DNA from: Roseivivax sp. THAF197b
GTDB taxonomy: Bacteria > Pseudomonadota > Alphaproteobacteria > Rhodobacterales > Rhodobacteraceae
Direction: 5' to 3'
NCBI RefSeq assembly: GCF_009363255.1
Contig: NZ_CP045318.1
Location: 3,461,501 to 3,525,500, forward strand
Length of the DNA stretch: 64,000 nt
In this document: piece by piece, positions 7,488 to 16,390 of the stretch
Layout: each line of letters starts with the position of its first letter
Numbering within the stretch: position 1 is the stretch's first letter
Translations under genes and position numbers: made by a program
Notes under the pieces: model-generated
What the model was told of the DNA's origin: nothing
Databases searched by the model: none
What the model saw: the letters and a program-made list of their open reading frames with translations, nothing else

Positions 7488-9306
7488 GAAGTTTCGCATC
7501 CGCCGGAGTGAAAGCGCAGCCCGTCAGGAGGCGGGTGCTACGGAAGGCGTGTCGCGTCCGCCGCAGGACGCACAGGCTGCCCGGCCCGCATCCGGGCCGT
7601 CCACCACCGCCGCCGAGACCCCGCATGTGCGCGATACCGCCGCGCGGCCACCGCGCGCGACGGCGCAGACCAGACCGCCCCGGAATGTGGAAAGCACAGG
7701 CGCGACCCGCCCCGCCCCCGGTGCGTCCGATGCCCCACAATCGCAAACCACCCCTGAGACGACCCAACCGTCACCGCCGCAGACCCGCACGGGTGAGGTT
7801 GCAAGCGCGGCGCAGGTCTCGGGCGAAACGGATATCGAGAAGATCCGTCAGGAAGGTCTGACCGGGCGCCAATTGCGCATGGCCCGCCGCATGGCGCAGA
7901 AACACGGGCTCGCGCCCACCTCCGATTTCGACGCGGTCCGGCTTCTGCGCAAGAAGGGCATCGATCCGTTCCAGCGGGCCAACATGCTCGAGCTTGTCGT
8001 CGGCAATAACGGCGAAACCTCCGAGAAGGAGCCGCAGGTGCCTGCGCGCGCCAATGCGGTCGATCCCGCCACCACCGGCGGCGTCAAACTGCCCCAGACC
8101 GTCGAGCTGAAAAAATCGGCCGTGCCGTCGACCGAGACGATGAACCCGTCGGAGCGACGCGCCATCGAGGTCGAGCGCGTCCAGCGCGAGCTTGGCAAGC
8201 GCCGGCGGCGCCGCTTTGCCCTTCTGCTGGCGCGGCTGGCGTTTTTCGTGCTGCTGCCGACCTTCATCGCGGGCTATTACTTCTATGCCGTGGCGACGCC
8301 GATGTATGCCACCAAGTCCGAATTCCTGATCCTCAAGAACGATGGCGGCGGCGGGGGCAGCGGCATGGGCGGCCTTCTGTCCGGCACGCAATTCGCGACG
8401 AACCAGGACGCCATCGCGGTGCAATCCTACCTGTCCTCCAAGGATGCCATGCTCCGGCTCAACGACGATGCGGGTTTCAACGCGCATTTCTCGCAGCCCG
8501 AGATCGACCCGATCCAGCGGCTCGATACCGATGCCTCGATCGAGGACGCCTACAAGGTCTACAAGCGCAACGTCGAGATCGGCTACGATCCGACCGAGGG
8601 CGTGATCCGCATGGAAGTGCGCGCCGCCGATCCGATGGTCGCGACCACCTTCTCCGAGGCGCTCATTGATTATGCCGAGGAACGCGTCGACAACCTGACC
8701 CAGCGCAAGCGTGAAAACGCGGTGACGGATGCCGAACAGGGTTTGATCGATGCCGAGGAGAAGCGCGTCGCGGCGCAGGAGCGTCTCGTCCGGATGCAGC
8801 AGGAGAACGCCCTCCTCGATCCGGAGGCCAAGATCGGCGCGCTGCGCGGCCAGATGAACACGATCGAGGTGCAGATCCAGGAGAAGGAGCTGCAATTGCA
8901 GGCGCTTCTGGACAATGCGCGCCCCAACCAGAGCCGTGTGGATGGCGTGCGGGGCGATATCCGTCGCCTCAACAACATGCTGGACACGCTGAATACCCGC
9001 ATGACGACCGCCACCCAGGGCGAGGATTCGCTCGCTGAAATCGCGATCCAGGTGCAACTGGCGCAGGCCGATCTGGCGACGCGGGACATGATGCTGCAAT
9101 CAGCGCTGGAACGGCTGGAAAGCGCGCGTCGGGAAGCGGACAGCCAGGCCCGCTACCTGACCACGTCCGTCCTGCCGGTCCCGTCCGAGGATCCGAGCTA
9201 TCCGCGCAGCTTCGAGAACACGATCCTGTCCTTCCTGATCTTCGCGGGGATCTACCTGATGATCTCGCTCACCGCGTCGATCCTGCGCGAACAGGTCTCA
9301 AGCTGA
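7465..9306 (+). CDS. kpsE: Capsule export inner-membrane/periplasmic adaptor, KpsE-like, with long N-terminal extension
   Basis: 613-residue polysaccharide co-polymerase-type protein linking the KpsMT exporter to the outer-membrane channel. Residues about 10-120 are low-complexity, rich in Ala, Pro, Thr and Gln. A short basic helical segment follows (LTGRQLRMARRMAQKHGL), then a transmembrane helix (about 250-275, LLARLAFFVLLPTFIAGYY), a periplasmic domain with long coiled coil (about 400-560), and a second transmembrane helix near the C-terminus (ILSFLIFAGIYLMISL). KpsE proteins are usually near 380 residues, so about 230 cytoplasmic residues are extra. The start ATG lies inside kpsT (overlap 23 bases); the frame is open upstream but only within the ATPase gene. 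Confidence 0.85.
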   Translation: MTTKPKAKKFRIRRSESAARQEAGATEGVSRPPQDAQAARPASGPSTTAAETPHVRDTAARPPRATAQTRPPRNVESTGATRPAPGASDAPQSQTTPETTQPSPPQTRTGEVASAAQVSGETDIEKIRQEGLTGRQLRMARRMAQKHGLAPTSDFDAVRLLRKKGIDPFQRANMLELVVGNNGETSEKEPQVPARANAVDPATTGGVKLPQTVELKKSAVPSTETMNPSERRAIEVERVQRELGKRRRRRFALLLARLAFFVLLPTFIAGYYFYAVATPMYATKSEFLILKNDGGGGGSGMGGLLSGTQFATNQDAIAVQSYLSSKDAMLRLNDDAGFNAHFSQPEIDPIQRLDTDASIEDAYKVYKRNVEIGYDPTEGVIRMEVRAADPMVATTFSEALIDYAEERVDNLTQRKRENAVTDAEQGLIDAEEKRVAAQERLVRMQQENALLDPEAKIGALRGQMNTIEVQIQEKELQLQALLDNARPNQSRVDGVRGDIRRLNNMLDTLNTRMTTATQGEDSLAEIAIQVQLAQADLATRDMMLQSALERLESARREADSQARYLTTSVLPVPSEDPSYPRSFENTILSFLIFAGIYLMISLTASILREQVSS

Positions 9307-9318
9307 CGCAACGGGCGA

Positions 9319-9345
9319 GGGGCTGGGTGAAATCCGCCCGGCCCC
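9319..9345. terminator. Hairpin between convergent kpsE and FAD oxidoreductase genes
   Basis: GGGGCTGGG (9319-9327) pairs with CCCGGCCCC (9337-9345), nine pairs including one G-T wobble, with a nine-base loop. It fills most of the 42 bases between the two convergent stop codons. T-runs are poor on both sides, so the terminator call rests on position and stem strength. Confidence 0.5.
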
Positions 9346-9348
9346 CGC

Positions 9349-10386
9349 TCAAAGGTTGTCGGTCACGCGGAACCCGTCCGGGATCTCATCGCGTCCTTCG
9401 AGCACCAGATCGGCCATGATCTCACCCGCTTTGGGGGCCATGCCGAAGCCGATCTTGAAGCCGCCATTGGCAATGAAATGCCCCGCCCGTTCGGGCCATG
9501 CTCCAAGCATCGGCGCACGGGTCTTGGCGCGCGGACGCACCCCGGCCCAGGTGTTCAGGACGCTCGCCTCCGACAAGTCAGGGACCGCAGCGCGGGCCCG
9601 TGCGAGGAGGTCCTCCGTCTGGCCATCGGTCGCCGCGGGATCGCCGAACTCCCGCTCCGTGGTGGAGCCGATGGCGGTGGTCCCATCGCCATGGGGAACG
9701 ATGTGCAGACCGTCCACAAAGAGCTGTGCTGCGTTGCGGGCGTCGTAATCCAAGAGCACGGCCTGCCCCTTGATGCCGGTGCCCACCCGCTTGCCGAACG
9801 TCTCGGACAGCGCCTCGAGGCCCTGCCAGCCCGTGGCCCAGACCACCTGACCTTCGGGAGCACCGTCGCGCGCAACCGTACCGCCCTTGGCCGTGATCGC
9901 CGCCGCAAGCGCCGCGCAGGCCTGCCCCGGATGCAGCCGTGCGGTCAGCGTGTCGTGGATCAGGAAACCGCTGGGGCTGTGGGGCTGGAAAGGATCTGCC
10001 GCATCCGCCGCCACGACCCGCCATTCGGCGCAGCCCTGCCAGAGGTCGCGGGCTGTCTCCGCACGGCGGCGCGCAAGCTCAAGACCGGCATCATCCGCCA
10101 CCGGCTGCAACCGACCAGCGCGGGCGTAGCCCGGCGATGTCCCGCCTGCCCCCTCGACCTCCGCCCACCACGCCTCGGCCATCAACAGGCTATCGAGCTG
10201 AAAGGCCTTCTTGGCATTCCAGTTCTCCGGCACATGCGGGGCAAGCGCGCCGACAATGCCGCCCGAGGATCCGGCCCCCGGCCCGCCCGGGTCGATCACC
10301 CGCACCCGCGCGCCTCGGCGCAGGCAGGCCCAGGCCACCGACAAGCCGAATATGCCCGCGCCCATGATGGTGACGTCTCTTGCCAT
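9349..10386 (-). CDS. FAD-dependent oxidoreductase, MnmC C-terminal-domain homologue
   Basis: 345-residue DAO-fold flavoprotein. The N-terminal Rossmann motif IMGAGIFGLSVAWACLRRGA binds FAD, and GSSGGIVGALAPHVPENW plus the C-terminal NGGFKIGFGMAPKAGE resemble the oxidoreductase half of MnmC. That domain removes the carboxymethyl group from cmnm5-uridine at the wobble position of tRNA to give nm5U. The methyltransferase half is encoded 53 bases away on the other strand, which supports the tRNA role over a general D-amino-acid oxidase. The start is the ATG preceding the Rossmann strand; the open frame continues far upstream but overlaps mnmD. Confidence 0.8.
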   Translation of the reverse strand: MARDVTIMGAGIFGLSVAWACLRRGARVRVIDPGGPGAGSSGGIVGALAPHVPENWNAKKAFQLDSLLMAEAWWAEVEGAGGTSPGYARAGRLQPVADDAGLELARRRAETARDLWQGCAEWRVVAADAADPFQPHSPSGFLIHDTLTARLHPGQACAALAAAITAKGGTVARDGAPEGQVVWATGWQGLEALSETFGKRVGTGIKGQAVLLDYDARNAAQLFVDGLHIVPHGDGTTAIGSTTEREFGDPAATDGQTEDLLARARAAVPDLSEASVLNTWAGVRPRAKTRAPMLGAWPERAGHFIANGGFKIGFGMAPKAGEIMADLVLEGRDEIPDGFRVTDNL

Positions 10387-10439
10387 CGCTTCGCCTTTGC
10401 CGCACATCTCGGCCCACGCAGTACCCGAGGCCCCTGCCG

Positions 10440-11114
10440 ATGCACAAGAACGCGTCGCTCGACTGGCGGGACGGACAGGTGCCCGTCTCGACCCGGTTCG
10501 ACGATCCCTATTACTCGCTCGAGGACGGGCTGGCGGAGACCCGCCATGTCTTTCTTGCGGGCAATGATCTGCCCGCGCGGTTTCGGGACGGCTTCCATGT
10601 TGCCGAATTGGGCTTCGGCACCGGGCTGAACCTGCTGGCGACGCTCGCCGCGTGGCGCGCGGAAGGCGTGCAGGGCCGGTTGCACTACACGAGTTTCGAG
10701 GCCTTCCCGATCCCGGCCTCCGACATGATCCGCGCGCAATCGGCCTTTCCGGACCTGTCCGACATCGCGGCGGAACTGGCACACTACTGGCAAGAGGACG
10801 CGGTCCGGATCACGCTGCCCGATCTCGCGTTCACGCTGATCGTAGGCGATGCGCGCACCACTCTACCCGCCTGGACCGAGGCCGCCGACGCCTGGTATCT
10901 CGACGGCTTCTCGCCCGCCAAGAACCCCGAATTGTGGGAACCCGCCCTTCTGTCGCAAGTCGCGGCCCATACGCGCGCCGGAGGCACGGCGTCGAGCTAT
11001 TCCGCCGCCGGTCATGTCCGGCGCGCGCTCGGCGATGCGGGGCTGACCGTGACCCGCGTGCCTGGATACGGACGCAAGCGCCACATGACCGTGGCACGAA
11101 AGGACCAATCGTGA
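10440..11114 (+). CDS. mnmD: tRNA 5-methylaminomethyl-2-thiouridine methyltransferase (MnmD-like)
   Basis: 224-residue Rossmann-fold methyltransferase equal to the N-terminal domain of MnmC. It uses S-adenosylmethionine to methylate nm5(s2)U34 of tRNA to mnm5(s2)U. The SAM-binding glycine motif VAELGFGTGLNLL and the family signature WYLDGFSPAKNPELW are both clear, as is the start-region pattern SLDWRDGQVPVS. It is divergent from the FAD oxidoreductase half (53-base gap), so the bifunctional enzyme of enterobacteria is split here. The stop overlaps the next gene's GTG start (GTGA). Confidence 0.88.
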   Translation: MHKNASLDWRDGQVPVSTRFDDPYYSLEDGLAETRHVFLAGNDLPARFRDGFHVAELGFGTGLNLLATLAAWRAEGVQGRLHYTSFEAFPIPASDMIRAQSAFPDLSDIAAELAHYWQEDAVRITLPDLAFTLIVGDARTTLPAWTEAADAWYLDGFSPAKNPELWEPALLSQVAAHTRAGGTASSYSAAGHVRRALGDAGLTVTRVPGYGRKRHMTVARKDQS

Positions 11115-11977
11115 CCCAGAACGACACCACGCGCGGCATCTGGCTCATGGTCGTGACGACCTTTGTCTTCGCGATGCAGGACGGCATCTCCCGGCATCTC
11201 GCGGAGACCTACAACACCTACATGGTCATCATGATCCGCTACTGGTTTTTCGCGGCCTTCGTGATCGGATTGGCGCGGGTGCAGGCGGGCTCGATCCGGG
11301 CGGCTGCGCGGACCTCCCAGCCCTGGGTGCAGGCCTTCCGCGCGGCGCTGCTGGCGCTCGAGGTGCTCGTGATGGTGCAGGGCTTCGTCTATCTGGGCCT
11401 CGTGGAAAGCCATGCGGTCTTCGCCTGCTATCCGCTCCTGATCGCGATCCTCGCAGGGCCGGTTCTGGGCGAATATGTCGGCTGGCGGCGCGCCGTGGCG
11501 ATCGCGATCGGCTTCATCGGCGTGATCATCATCCTGCAACCCTCGGGCGGGGTCTTTTCGCCCTATGCCGCGATCCCGCTCCTGGCCGCGTTGATGTTCG
11601 CGCTTTACGGCCTTCTGAACCGCTATGTGGCCCGCGCCGATACCGCCGCGACCACCTTCTTCTGGACCGGCATCGTCGGCGCGGCGGTCACGACCGCGCT
11701 TGGCATCTGGCGGTGGGAGCCGATGTCGGCGGGCGATTGGGGCTGGATGGGCCTTCTGTGCCTGACCGCCTCCTTCGCGCATTGGACGCTGATCAAGGCC
11801 TATGAAGCGGCAGAGGCCAGCGCGGTCCAGCCCTTCGCCTATCTGCAGCTGCCCTTCGCCTCAGCACTCGGCATCTTCGTCTTCGGCGATGTGCTGCGGC
11901 TGAACGTGGCCATCGGGGCTGCGATCATCGTCGCGGCGGGGCTTTTCACCCTATGGCGTGCGCGCCGACAGAACTGA
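11111..11977 (+). CDS. DMT-superfamily (EamA) permease
   Basis: 288-residue inner-membrane protein with about ten hydrophobic helices arranged as two EamA repeats (about 8-140 and 150-285). Family features include the N-terminal GIWLMVVTTFVFAMQDGISR and the short basic C-terminus. EamA proteins move amino acids, metabolites or cofactors in either direction; the substrate here is unknown. The start is GTG at 11111, overlapping the mnmD stop (GTGA) and placing the first helix correctly. Its 3' end overlaps the convergent transglycosylase gene by 27 bases. Confidence 0.85.
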   Translation: MTQNDTTRGIWLMVVTTFVFAMQDGISRHLAETYNTYMVIMIRYWFFAAFVIGLARVQAGSIRAAARTSQPWVQAFRAALLALEVLVMVQGFVYLGLVESHAVFACYPLLIAILAGPVLGEYVGWRRAVAIAIGFIGVIIILQPSGGVFSPYAAIPLLAALMFALYGLLNRYVARADTAATTFFWTGIVGAAVTTALGIWRWEPMSAGDWGWMGLLCLTASFAHWTLIKAYEAAEASAVQPFAYLQLPFASALGIFVFGDVLRLNVAIGAAIIVAAGLFTLWRARRQN

Positions 11978-13921
11978 GCCCGTCAGCTCTTCGGAGAAGG
12001 GCACGGGATGCGGATCGCGACCCAGCCGCGCGCGGTAGACCGGCAGGCTTTCAGCGACGCGCATCACGTAATTGCGGGTCTCGGCAAAGGGGATGAACTC
12101 GATCCAGTCGATCACGTCCATGTCGCCCCGGCGCGGATCGCCGCGTTCCGCCATCCAGCGGATCGGGCGGGACGGTCCGGCATTGTAGCCTGCTGCCACC
12201 ATCACGACATTGCCGTCGAACGTGTCGATCAGATCGGCAAGATACGCAGCCCCGAGGGTCGCGTTGAATTCCGGATCGCGGGTGAGCTTTTCGAGCGCGT
12301 AGGTCACGCCGAGCCAGCCGGACACTTCCTGCGCGGTGCCGGGCATGAGCTGCATCAGCCCGCGCGCGCCTGCGCCCGAGACGACCACCGGATCGAATTC
12401 CGATTCACGCCGCGCGATGGCGAGCACCATTTCCGTGGGAACCGGGAAGTCACGCTCGATCAGCGGGTGCAGCGGGTAATACGGCCCGTAGACCTCAAGG
12501 CCTGCCTGTGCCGCGCGCTTGCCCAGCATGACCTGGATATGCGGCTTGCCCATCTCGGCCAGCATGTCGCCCATCTGGCCCACGCCCGTCCGGTCCAGAC
12601 GTTCGGCCAGATGGGTCAGGAACCGCTCGGCCAGCCAGTCCTCGCCGATGGTCATCAACAGCATCGCCGCCTCGAAGACGGAGGTTTGCGTCCAGTCGGC
12701 CCCGCGCCAATCCGGAAACTCTTCCTTGCCGTCAAGGCGCGGCTCGGGCGGCAGGCCCGCGCGCTCTGCCGCCAGAAGTCCGTAAAACGAGGTTTGGTAT
12801 TGCGCGCCGAAGGCATAGGCTCCGTCCGCGCCGGTCACGTCGCCCTGTGCCTCAAGCGCACGCCCCAGCCAATAGCCCGCCCGGCCAAGCGAGATCGGCG
12901 TATCGACCGCGCCGCGGAAATCGGTGAAATGTTGCGCCGCCCGCGCCGGATCATCGAGGAACCGCAGCGCGAGATACCCTGAGAGCCATTCGAGGGCTGC
13001 GAAATCACTGCCGCCCAGCAGGTAATGCGTGGAGGCAATCTGGTAGGCTTTCGCGTATTCCCCGTCATACATGGCGCTGCGCGCGAGGTTTTGGCGTTCG
13101 CGCGCCCATGCGGCAGGCTCTCCGAGTGCCATGGCAGAGGTGGAGCGCTCAAGCAGCAGCTCCGTCGCATCGGCATCCCGGCCCTTGCGCGCGCGCCAGA
13201 TGAACCGCGCATGGGCAAGCCCCGGATCACCGGCCAGCGCCTCGGGTACGGCGGCGATCAGGTTGTCGACACCTGCGACCTGATCGGCAAGACCCAGACG
13301 CGCTTCCGCCAGTGCGCGGCGACCATCGGAGACGAGCGGCAGCATCCGGCGGGCATTGACCTCCCAGCCTTGCCAGAGCGCCATGTCGAGGCGCGCCGCG
13401 TGGTGCGGTTTCAGAAGATCGCCATGCTCCACCAGAAATGCCGTGTGTTCCTCGGCGGACATGGCCAGGGTCCTCCAGGCCAGAACGACCTCCGCATCCG
13501 CGGCCCCGTCATCGCCAAAATGCCGGAAGGCCCGCGCGAGCGACAGGGCGCCAGTGCCGGTCTGCGGGCGATTATCGGCGAAGAAGGCGCGCACATCCTC
13601 GTGGCTGGCCTCGACGATGGCCTCTTCGCTTTTCTCGCGCAGATAGGGCATGCCCGGCCAGTCGGCATTGCGGCCGACGAAATCCTGCACCTGGCGCGCA
13701 TCGCCCTGCCCGTCGCGCAGGTAGTGCCACAGAATGACATCGAGCGCGGCCTGTCCGTCGCCCCGCGCCTCGATCATGGCGGAGGCCCAGTTCCCGTCGC
13801 GCATATCGGCCATCGCCCGCGCAAGCGCGCGGCCGTCCTGAGCCGTGGCAAATCCTGCCGTGAGGCAGAGCCACAGCGCCAATGAGATCAAACGCACATG
13901 GCCGATCGTCGTGCTGAGCAT
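11951..13921 (-). CDS. slt: Soluble lytic murein transglycosylase
   Basis: 656-residue periplasmic enzyme that cleaves the MurNAc-GlcNAc bond of peptidoglycan, forming 1,6-anhydro ends. A signal peptide (ISLALWLCLTAGFATAQ) is followed by a long all-helical superhelical domain (about 30-470) and a C-terminal lysozyme-like SLT domain. Catalytic motifs: ARRESEFDP (catalytic Glu), GARGLMQLMPGTA and AGYNAGPSR. The ATG at 13921 is chosen because it directly precedes the signal peptide. The coding end overlaps the convergent DMT permease. It is divergent from dapA across 149 bases. Confidence 0.92.
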   Translation of the reverse strand: MLSTTIGHVRLISLALWLCLTAGFATAQDGRALARAMADMRDGNWASAMIEARGDGQAALDVILWHYLRDGQGDARQVQDFVGRNADWPGMPYLREKSEEAIVEASHEDVRAFFADNRPQTGTGALSLARAFRHFGDDGAADAEVVLAWRTLAMSAEEHTAFLVEHGDLLKPHHAARLDMALWQGWEVNARRMLPLVSDGRRALAEARLGLADQVAGVDNLIAAVPEALAGDPGLAHARFIWRARKGRDADATELLLERSTSAMALGEPAAWARERQNLARSAMYDGEYAKAYQIASTHYLLGGSDFAALEWLSGYLALRFLDDPARAAQHFTDFRGAVDTPISLGRAGYWLGRALEAQGDVTGADGAYAFGAQYQTSFYGLLAAERAGLPPEPRLDGKEEFPDWRGADWTQTSVFEAAMLLMTIGEDWLAERFLTHLAERLDRTGVGQMGDMLAEMGKPHIQVMLGKRAAQAGLEVYGPYYPLHPLIERDFPVPTEMVLAIARRESEFDPVVVSGAGARGLMQLMPGTAQEVSGWLGVTYALEKLTRDPEFNATLGAAYLADLIDTFDGNVVMVAAGYNAGPSRPIRWMAERGDPRRGDMDVIDWIEFIPFAETRNYVMRVAESLPVYRARLGRDPHPVPFSEELTGSVLSARTP

Positions 13922-14070
13922 CGTCTTGCAATTTCCGCGCTGAGAATGGATAGACACCTCGCCGAGGATATGGCTGAACGCGGCCCCTGCAACTCACTTT
14001 CGCGGGAAAACTCACAGCCTCGGGTCCGTCGCCCCTATACCGGGCGCAATTGAAACGAAAGGAGCGTGTC

Positions 14071-14946
14071 ATGTTCAAAGGGTCGATGGTTGCCCTGGTC
14101 ACGCCGTTCAAGGACGGCGCGGTGGATTTCGATACGCTGAAACGTCTGGTCGACTGGCATGTCGATCAGGGCACACATGGCCTCGTGCCCGTGGGCACGA
14201 CGGGCGAAAGTCCGACGCTGAGCCACGAGGAACACGAAGCCGTCGTCGAAACGGTCGTGACCCAGGCGGCAAGCCGCATTCCGGTCATCGCGGGCGCGGG
14301 GTCGAACAACACGATCGAGGCGCTGCGCTTCATCCGCCACGCCGAAAGCGTGGGCGCCGATGCGGCACTCGTCGTGACGCCCTATTACAACAAGCCGACG
14401 CAGGCCGGGCTCTATGCGCATTTCAAGATGCTGCACGATGAGACCAACCTGCCGATCATCATCTATAACATTCCGGGCCGGTCCGCCGTGGACATGTCGC
14501 CGGTGACGATGGGCGAGCTGGCCAAGCTGCCGCGCATCGTGGGCGTGAAGGACGCGACCGCCGATCTGGCACGGGTCTGCGCCCAGCGGATCACCTGCGG
14601 GCCGGACTTCATCCAGGTCTCGGGCGAAGATGCCACGGCGCATGGCTTCAACGCGCAAGGCGGCGTCGGCTGCATCTCGGTCACCGCGAACGTGGCGCCG
14701 AAGCTTTGCTCCGAGCTGCAGGAAGCGTGCCTTGCGGGTGATTTCGGCAAGGCGCTCAGTCTGCAGGATCGGCTCATGCCGCTGCATCACGCGATCTTCA
14801 CCGAGCCGGGCCTTTGCGGTGCGAAATACGCGATGCACCGGCTGGGTCTTTGCGAGGAAGAGGTGCGCCCGCCGCTGGTGCCGCTGACCCCGGAGACACG
14901 GCTCAAGGTCGATGATGGCCTGCGCAGCGCCGGGCTGCTGAACTGA
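14071..14946 (+). CDS. dapA: 4-hydroxy-tetrahydrodipicolinate synthase
   Basis: 291-residue class I aldolase-fold enzyme condensing pyruvate with aspartate semialdehyde, the first committed step to lysine and diaminopimelate. Motifs: [17 protein letters not shown] (pyruvate carboxylate binding), [18 protein letters not shown] (catalytic Tyr), [10 protein letters not shown], and the Schiff-base lysine in [14 protein letters not shown] lies just upstream of the ATG at 14071. Length and motifs are complete. It is monocistronic here: a strong terminator follows after about 55 bases. A periplasmic transglycosylase lies divergently upstream, a cell-wall theme that may be coincidental. Confidence 0.95.
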   Translation: MFKGSMVALVTPFKDGAVDFDTLKRLVDWHVDQGTHGLVPVGTTGESPTLSHEEHEAVVETVVTQAASRIPVIAGAGSNNTIEALRFIRHAESVGADAALVVTPYYNKPTQAGLYAHFKMLHDETNLPIIIYNIPGRSAVDMSPVTMGELAKLPRIVGVKDATADLARVCAQRITCGPDFIQVSGEDATAHGFNAQGGVGCISVTANVAPKLCSELQEACLAGDFGKALSLQDRLMPLHHAIFTEPGLCGAKYAMHRLGLCEEEVRPPLVPLTPETRLKVDDGLRSAGLLN

Positions 14947-15000
14947 CCTCTGAGTTGAGATCCATGCGACCATAGAGAGCCAAAAAGTGCCCTCGAATGT

Positions 15001-15031
15001 AAAAGGCCCCGGATATTTTCCGGGGCCTTTT
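15001..15031. terminator. Strong bidirectional terminator
   Basis: AAAAGGCCCCGGA (15001-15013), loop TATTT and TCCGGGGCCTTTT (15019-15031) form a 13-pair stem with A/T ends that serve as U-tracts in both directions. It lies between convergent dapA and the second M16 gene. Confidence 0.92.
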
Positions 15032-15055
15032 TGCAACTTGCGAGGTTGCACGTGT

Positions 15056-16390
15056 TTACTGAAGCGCCGCCTCTTCGAGAACGGTCGCATCGGCAAGGCC
15101 TTCGGGCTGGCCCACCACCACGAACAGCAGCTCTTCCGGCAGCAGGACCCGCTTGGCCACACGGCGCACATCCTCGAGAGTGACCGCATTCACCCGATCG
15201 TTCCGGGTCGCGATATATCCGGGCTCGAGCCCCATGGTCTGCATCCCCACGAGGATATTCGCGATGGCGCCATTGCTGTCGAAGCGCAGTGGATAAGCGC
15301 CCGTCAGGAAGGTCTTGGCCGCCTCCAGCTCCTCCGCCGTAACGCCTTCTTCGGCCATGCGGCGCCACTCGTTGCGGATCACCTCGACGGCTTCGGCGAT
15401 GCGATCAGTCGCCGAGGCGACACGCCCCATGATCATGTCCGAATATTCGCGATTGGCGATGTAGGAATAGACGCCATAGGTCAGCCCACGCTTGTCGCGC
15501 ACCTCTTCCATCAGGCGCGATTCGAAGCCGCCCGCGCCGAGGATCTGGTTCATCACGAAGGCCGCGAAGAAATCCGGATCGTCGCGCGGGATCGCCCGGT
15601 GCCCGAACAGGGCCACCGATTGCGGCGTGTCGAAAGGCACCACGACCGTCTCCGCTTCTGTCGACACGGTCACCGGTTCGGGCAGCGGCGGCCCGGTCTC
15701 CGGCAGGCCTTCGAGCAGCCCATCGATCAGCTCAGACAGCTCCTCCGCAGAGATGTCGCCCGCCGCACCGATATAGACGCGGTCGGTGGCCAGGGCCGCC
15801 TGCCAGGCATCGACGATATCCGCGCGGGTCAGGGCCTCGACGCTTTCGACCGTGCCCTTCATGGCGCTGCCATACGGGTGATCGCCATAAAGGATCTCGG
15901 CGGCGCGCTGACCGACGAGCGAATCGGGATCGGTCCGGTCGGACTGGATCGAGGACAGGACCTGCGCCTTCACGCGCGCGATGGCCTCCTCGTCGAAGCG
16001 CGGCTCCAGCAGGCTGGTGCGCAGAAGCGCCATCGCCTCCTCGCGGTTCTCGGTCAGCACCTTGGCCGACACGGCCATCGCATCGTCGCCCGCATCGTAT
16101 TGCAGGGTTGCCGCCAGCGCCTCCTTGGCTTCGGCGAAGGCCTGCGCGTCCAGATCGCCAGCACCCTCCTCCAAGAGCCCCGCCATCAGGTTCGTGACGC
16201 CGCGCTTGCCCTCGGGGTCGAGCGACCCGCCGCCGATAAAGCGCAGCTCAAGCGAGACGAAGGGAATCGACGGCTCTTCGACGAGCCAGGCGTTGAAGCC
16301 CGCCTCGGTCGTCACTTCCTGGATGTCGACGGAGGCGGACGCGGTCGCGGCCCAGAGGCAGGTCACACCGGTCAGAATGGCGCGGATCAT
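15056..16390 (-). CDS. M16-family peptidase-like protein lacking the zinc motif
   Basis: 444-residue exported protein with the M16 (pitrilysin/PqqL-like) fold, starting with a signal peptide (MIRAILTGVTCLWAATASAS). Where active M16 proteins have HxxEH, this one reads NLMAGLLEEG, so zinc binding is lost. The arginine- and tyrosine-containing C-terminal motif RDKRGLTYGVYSY is kept; in M16B heterodimers the inactive subunit supplies this part of the active site. Its ATG overlaps the stop of the active M16 gene (ATGA), so the two are made in equal amounts and probably form one heterodimeric periplasmic peptidase. Confidence 0.88.
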   Translation of the reverse strand: MIRAILTGVTCLWAATASASVDIQEVTTEAGFNAWLVEEPSIPFVSLELRFIGGGSLDPEGKRGVTNLMAGLLEEGAGDLDAQAFAEAKEALAATLQYDAGDDAMAVSAKVLTENREEAMALLRTSLLEPRFDEEAIARVKAQVLSSIQSDRTDPDSLVGQRAAEILYGDHPYGSAMKGTVESVEALTRADIVDAWQAALATDRVYIGAAGDISAEELSELIDGLLEGLPETGPPLPEPVTVSTEAETVVVPFDTPQSVALFGHRAIPRDDPDFFAAFVMNQILGAGGFESRLMEEVRDKRGLTYGVYSYIANREYSDMIMGRVASATDRIAEAVEVIRNEWRRMAEEGVTAEELEAAKTFLTGAYPLRFDSNGAIANILVGMQTMGLEPGYIATRNDRVNAVTLEDVRRVAKRVLLPEELLFVVVGQPEGLADATVLEEAALQ

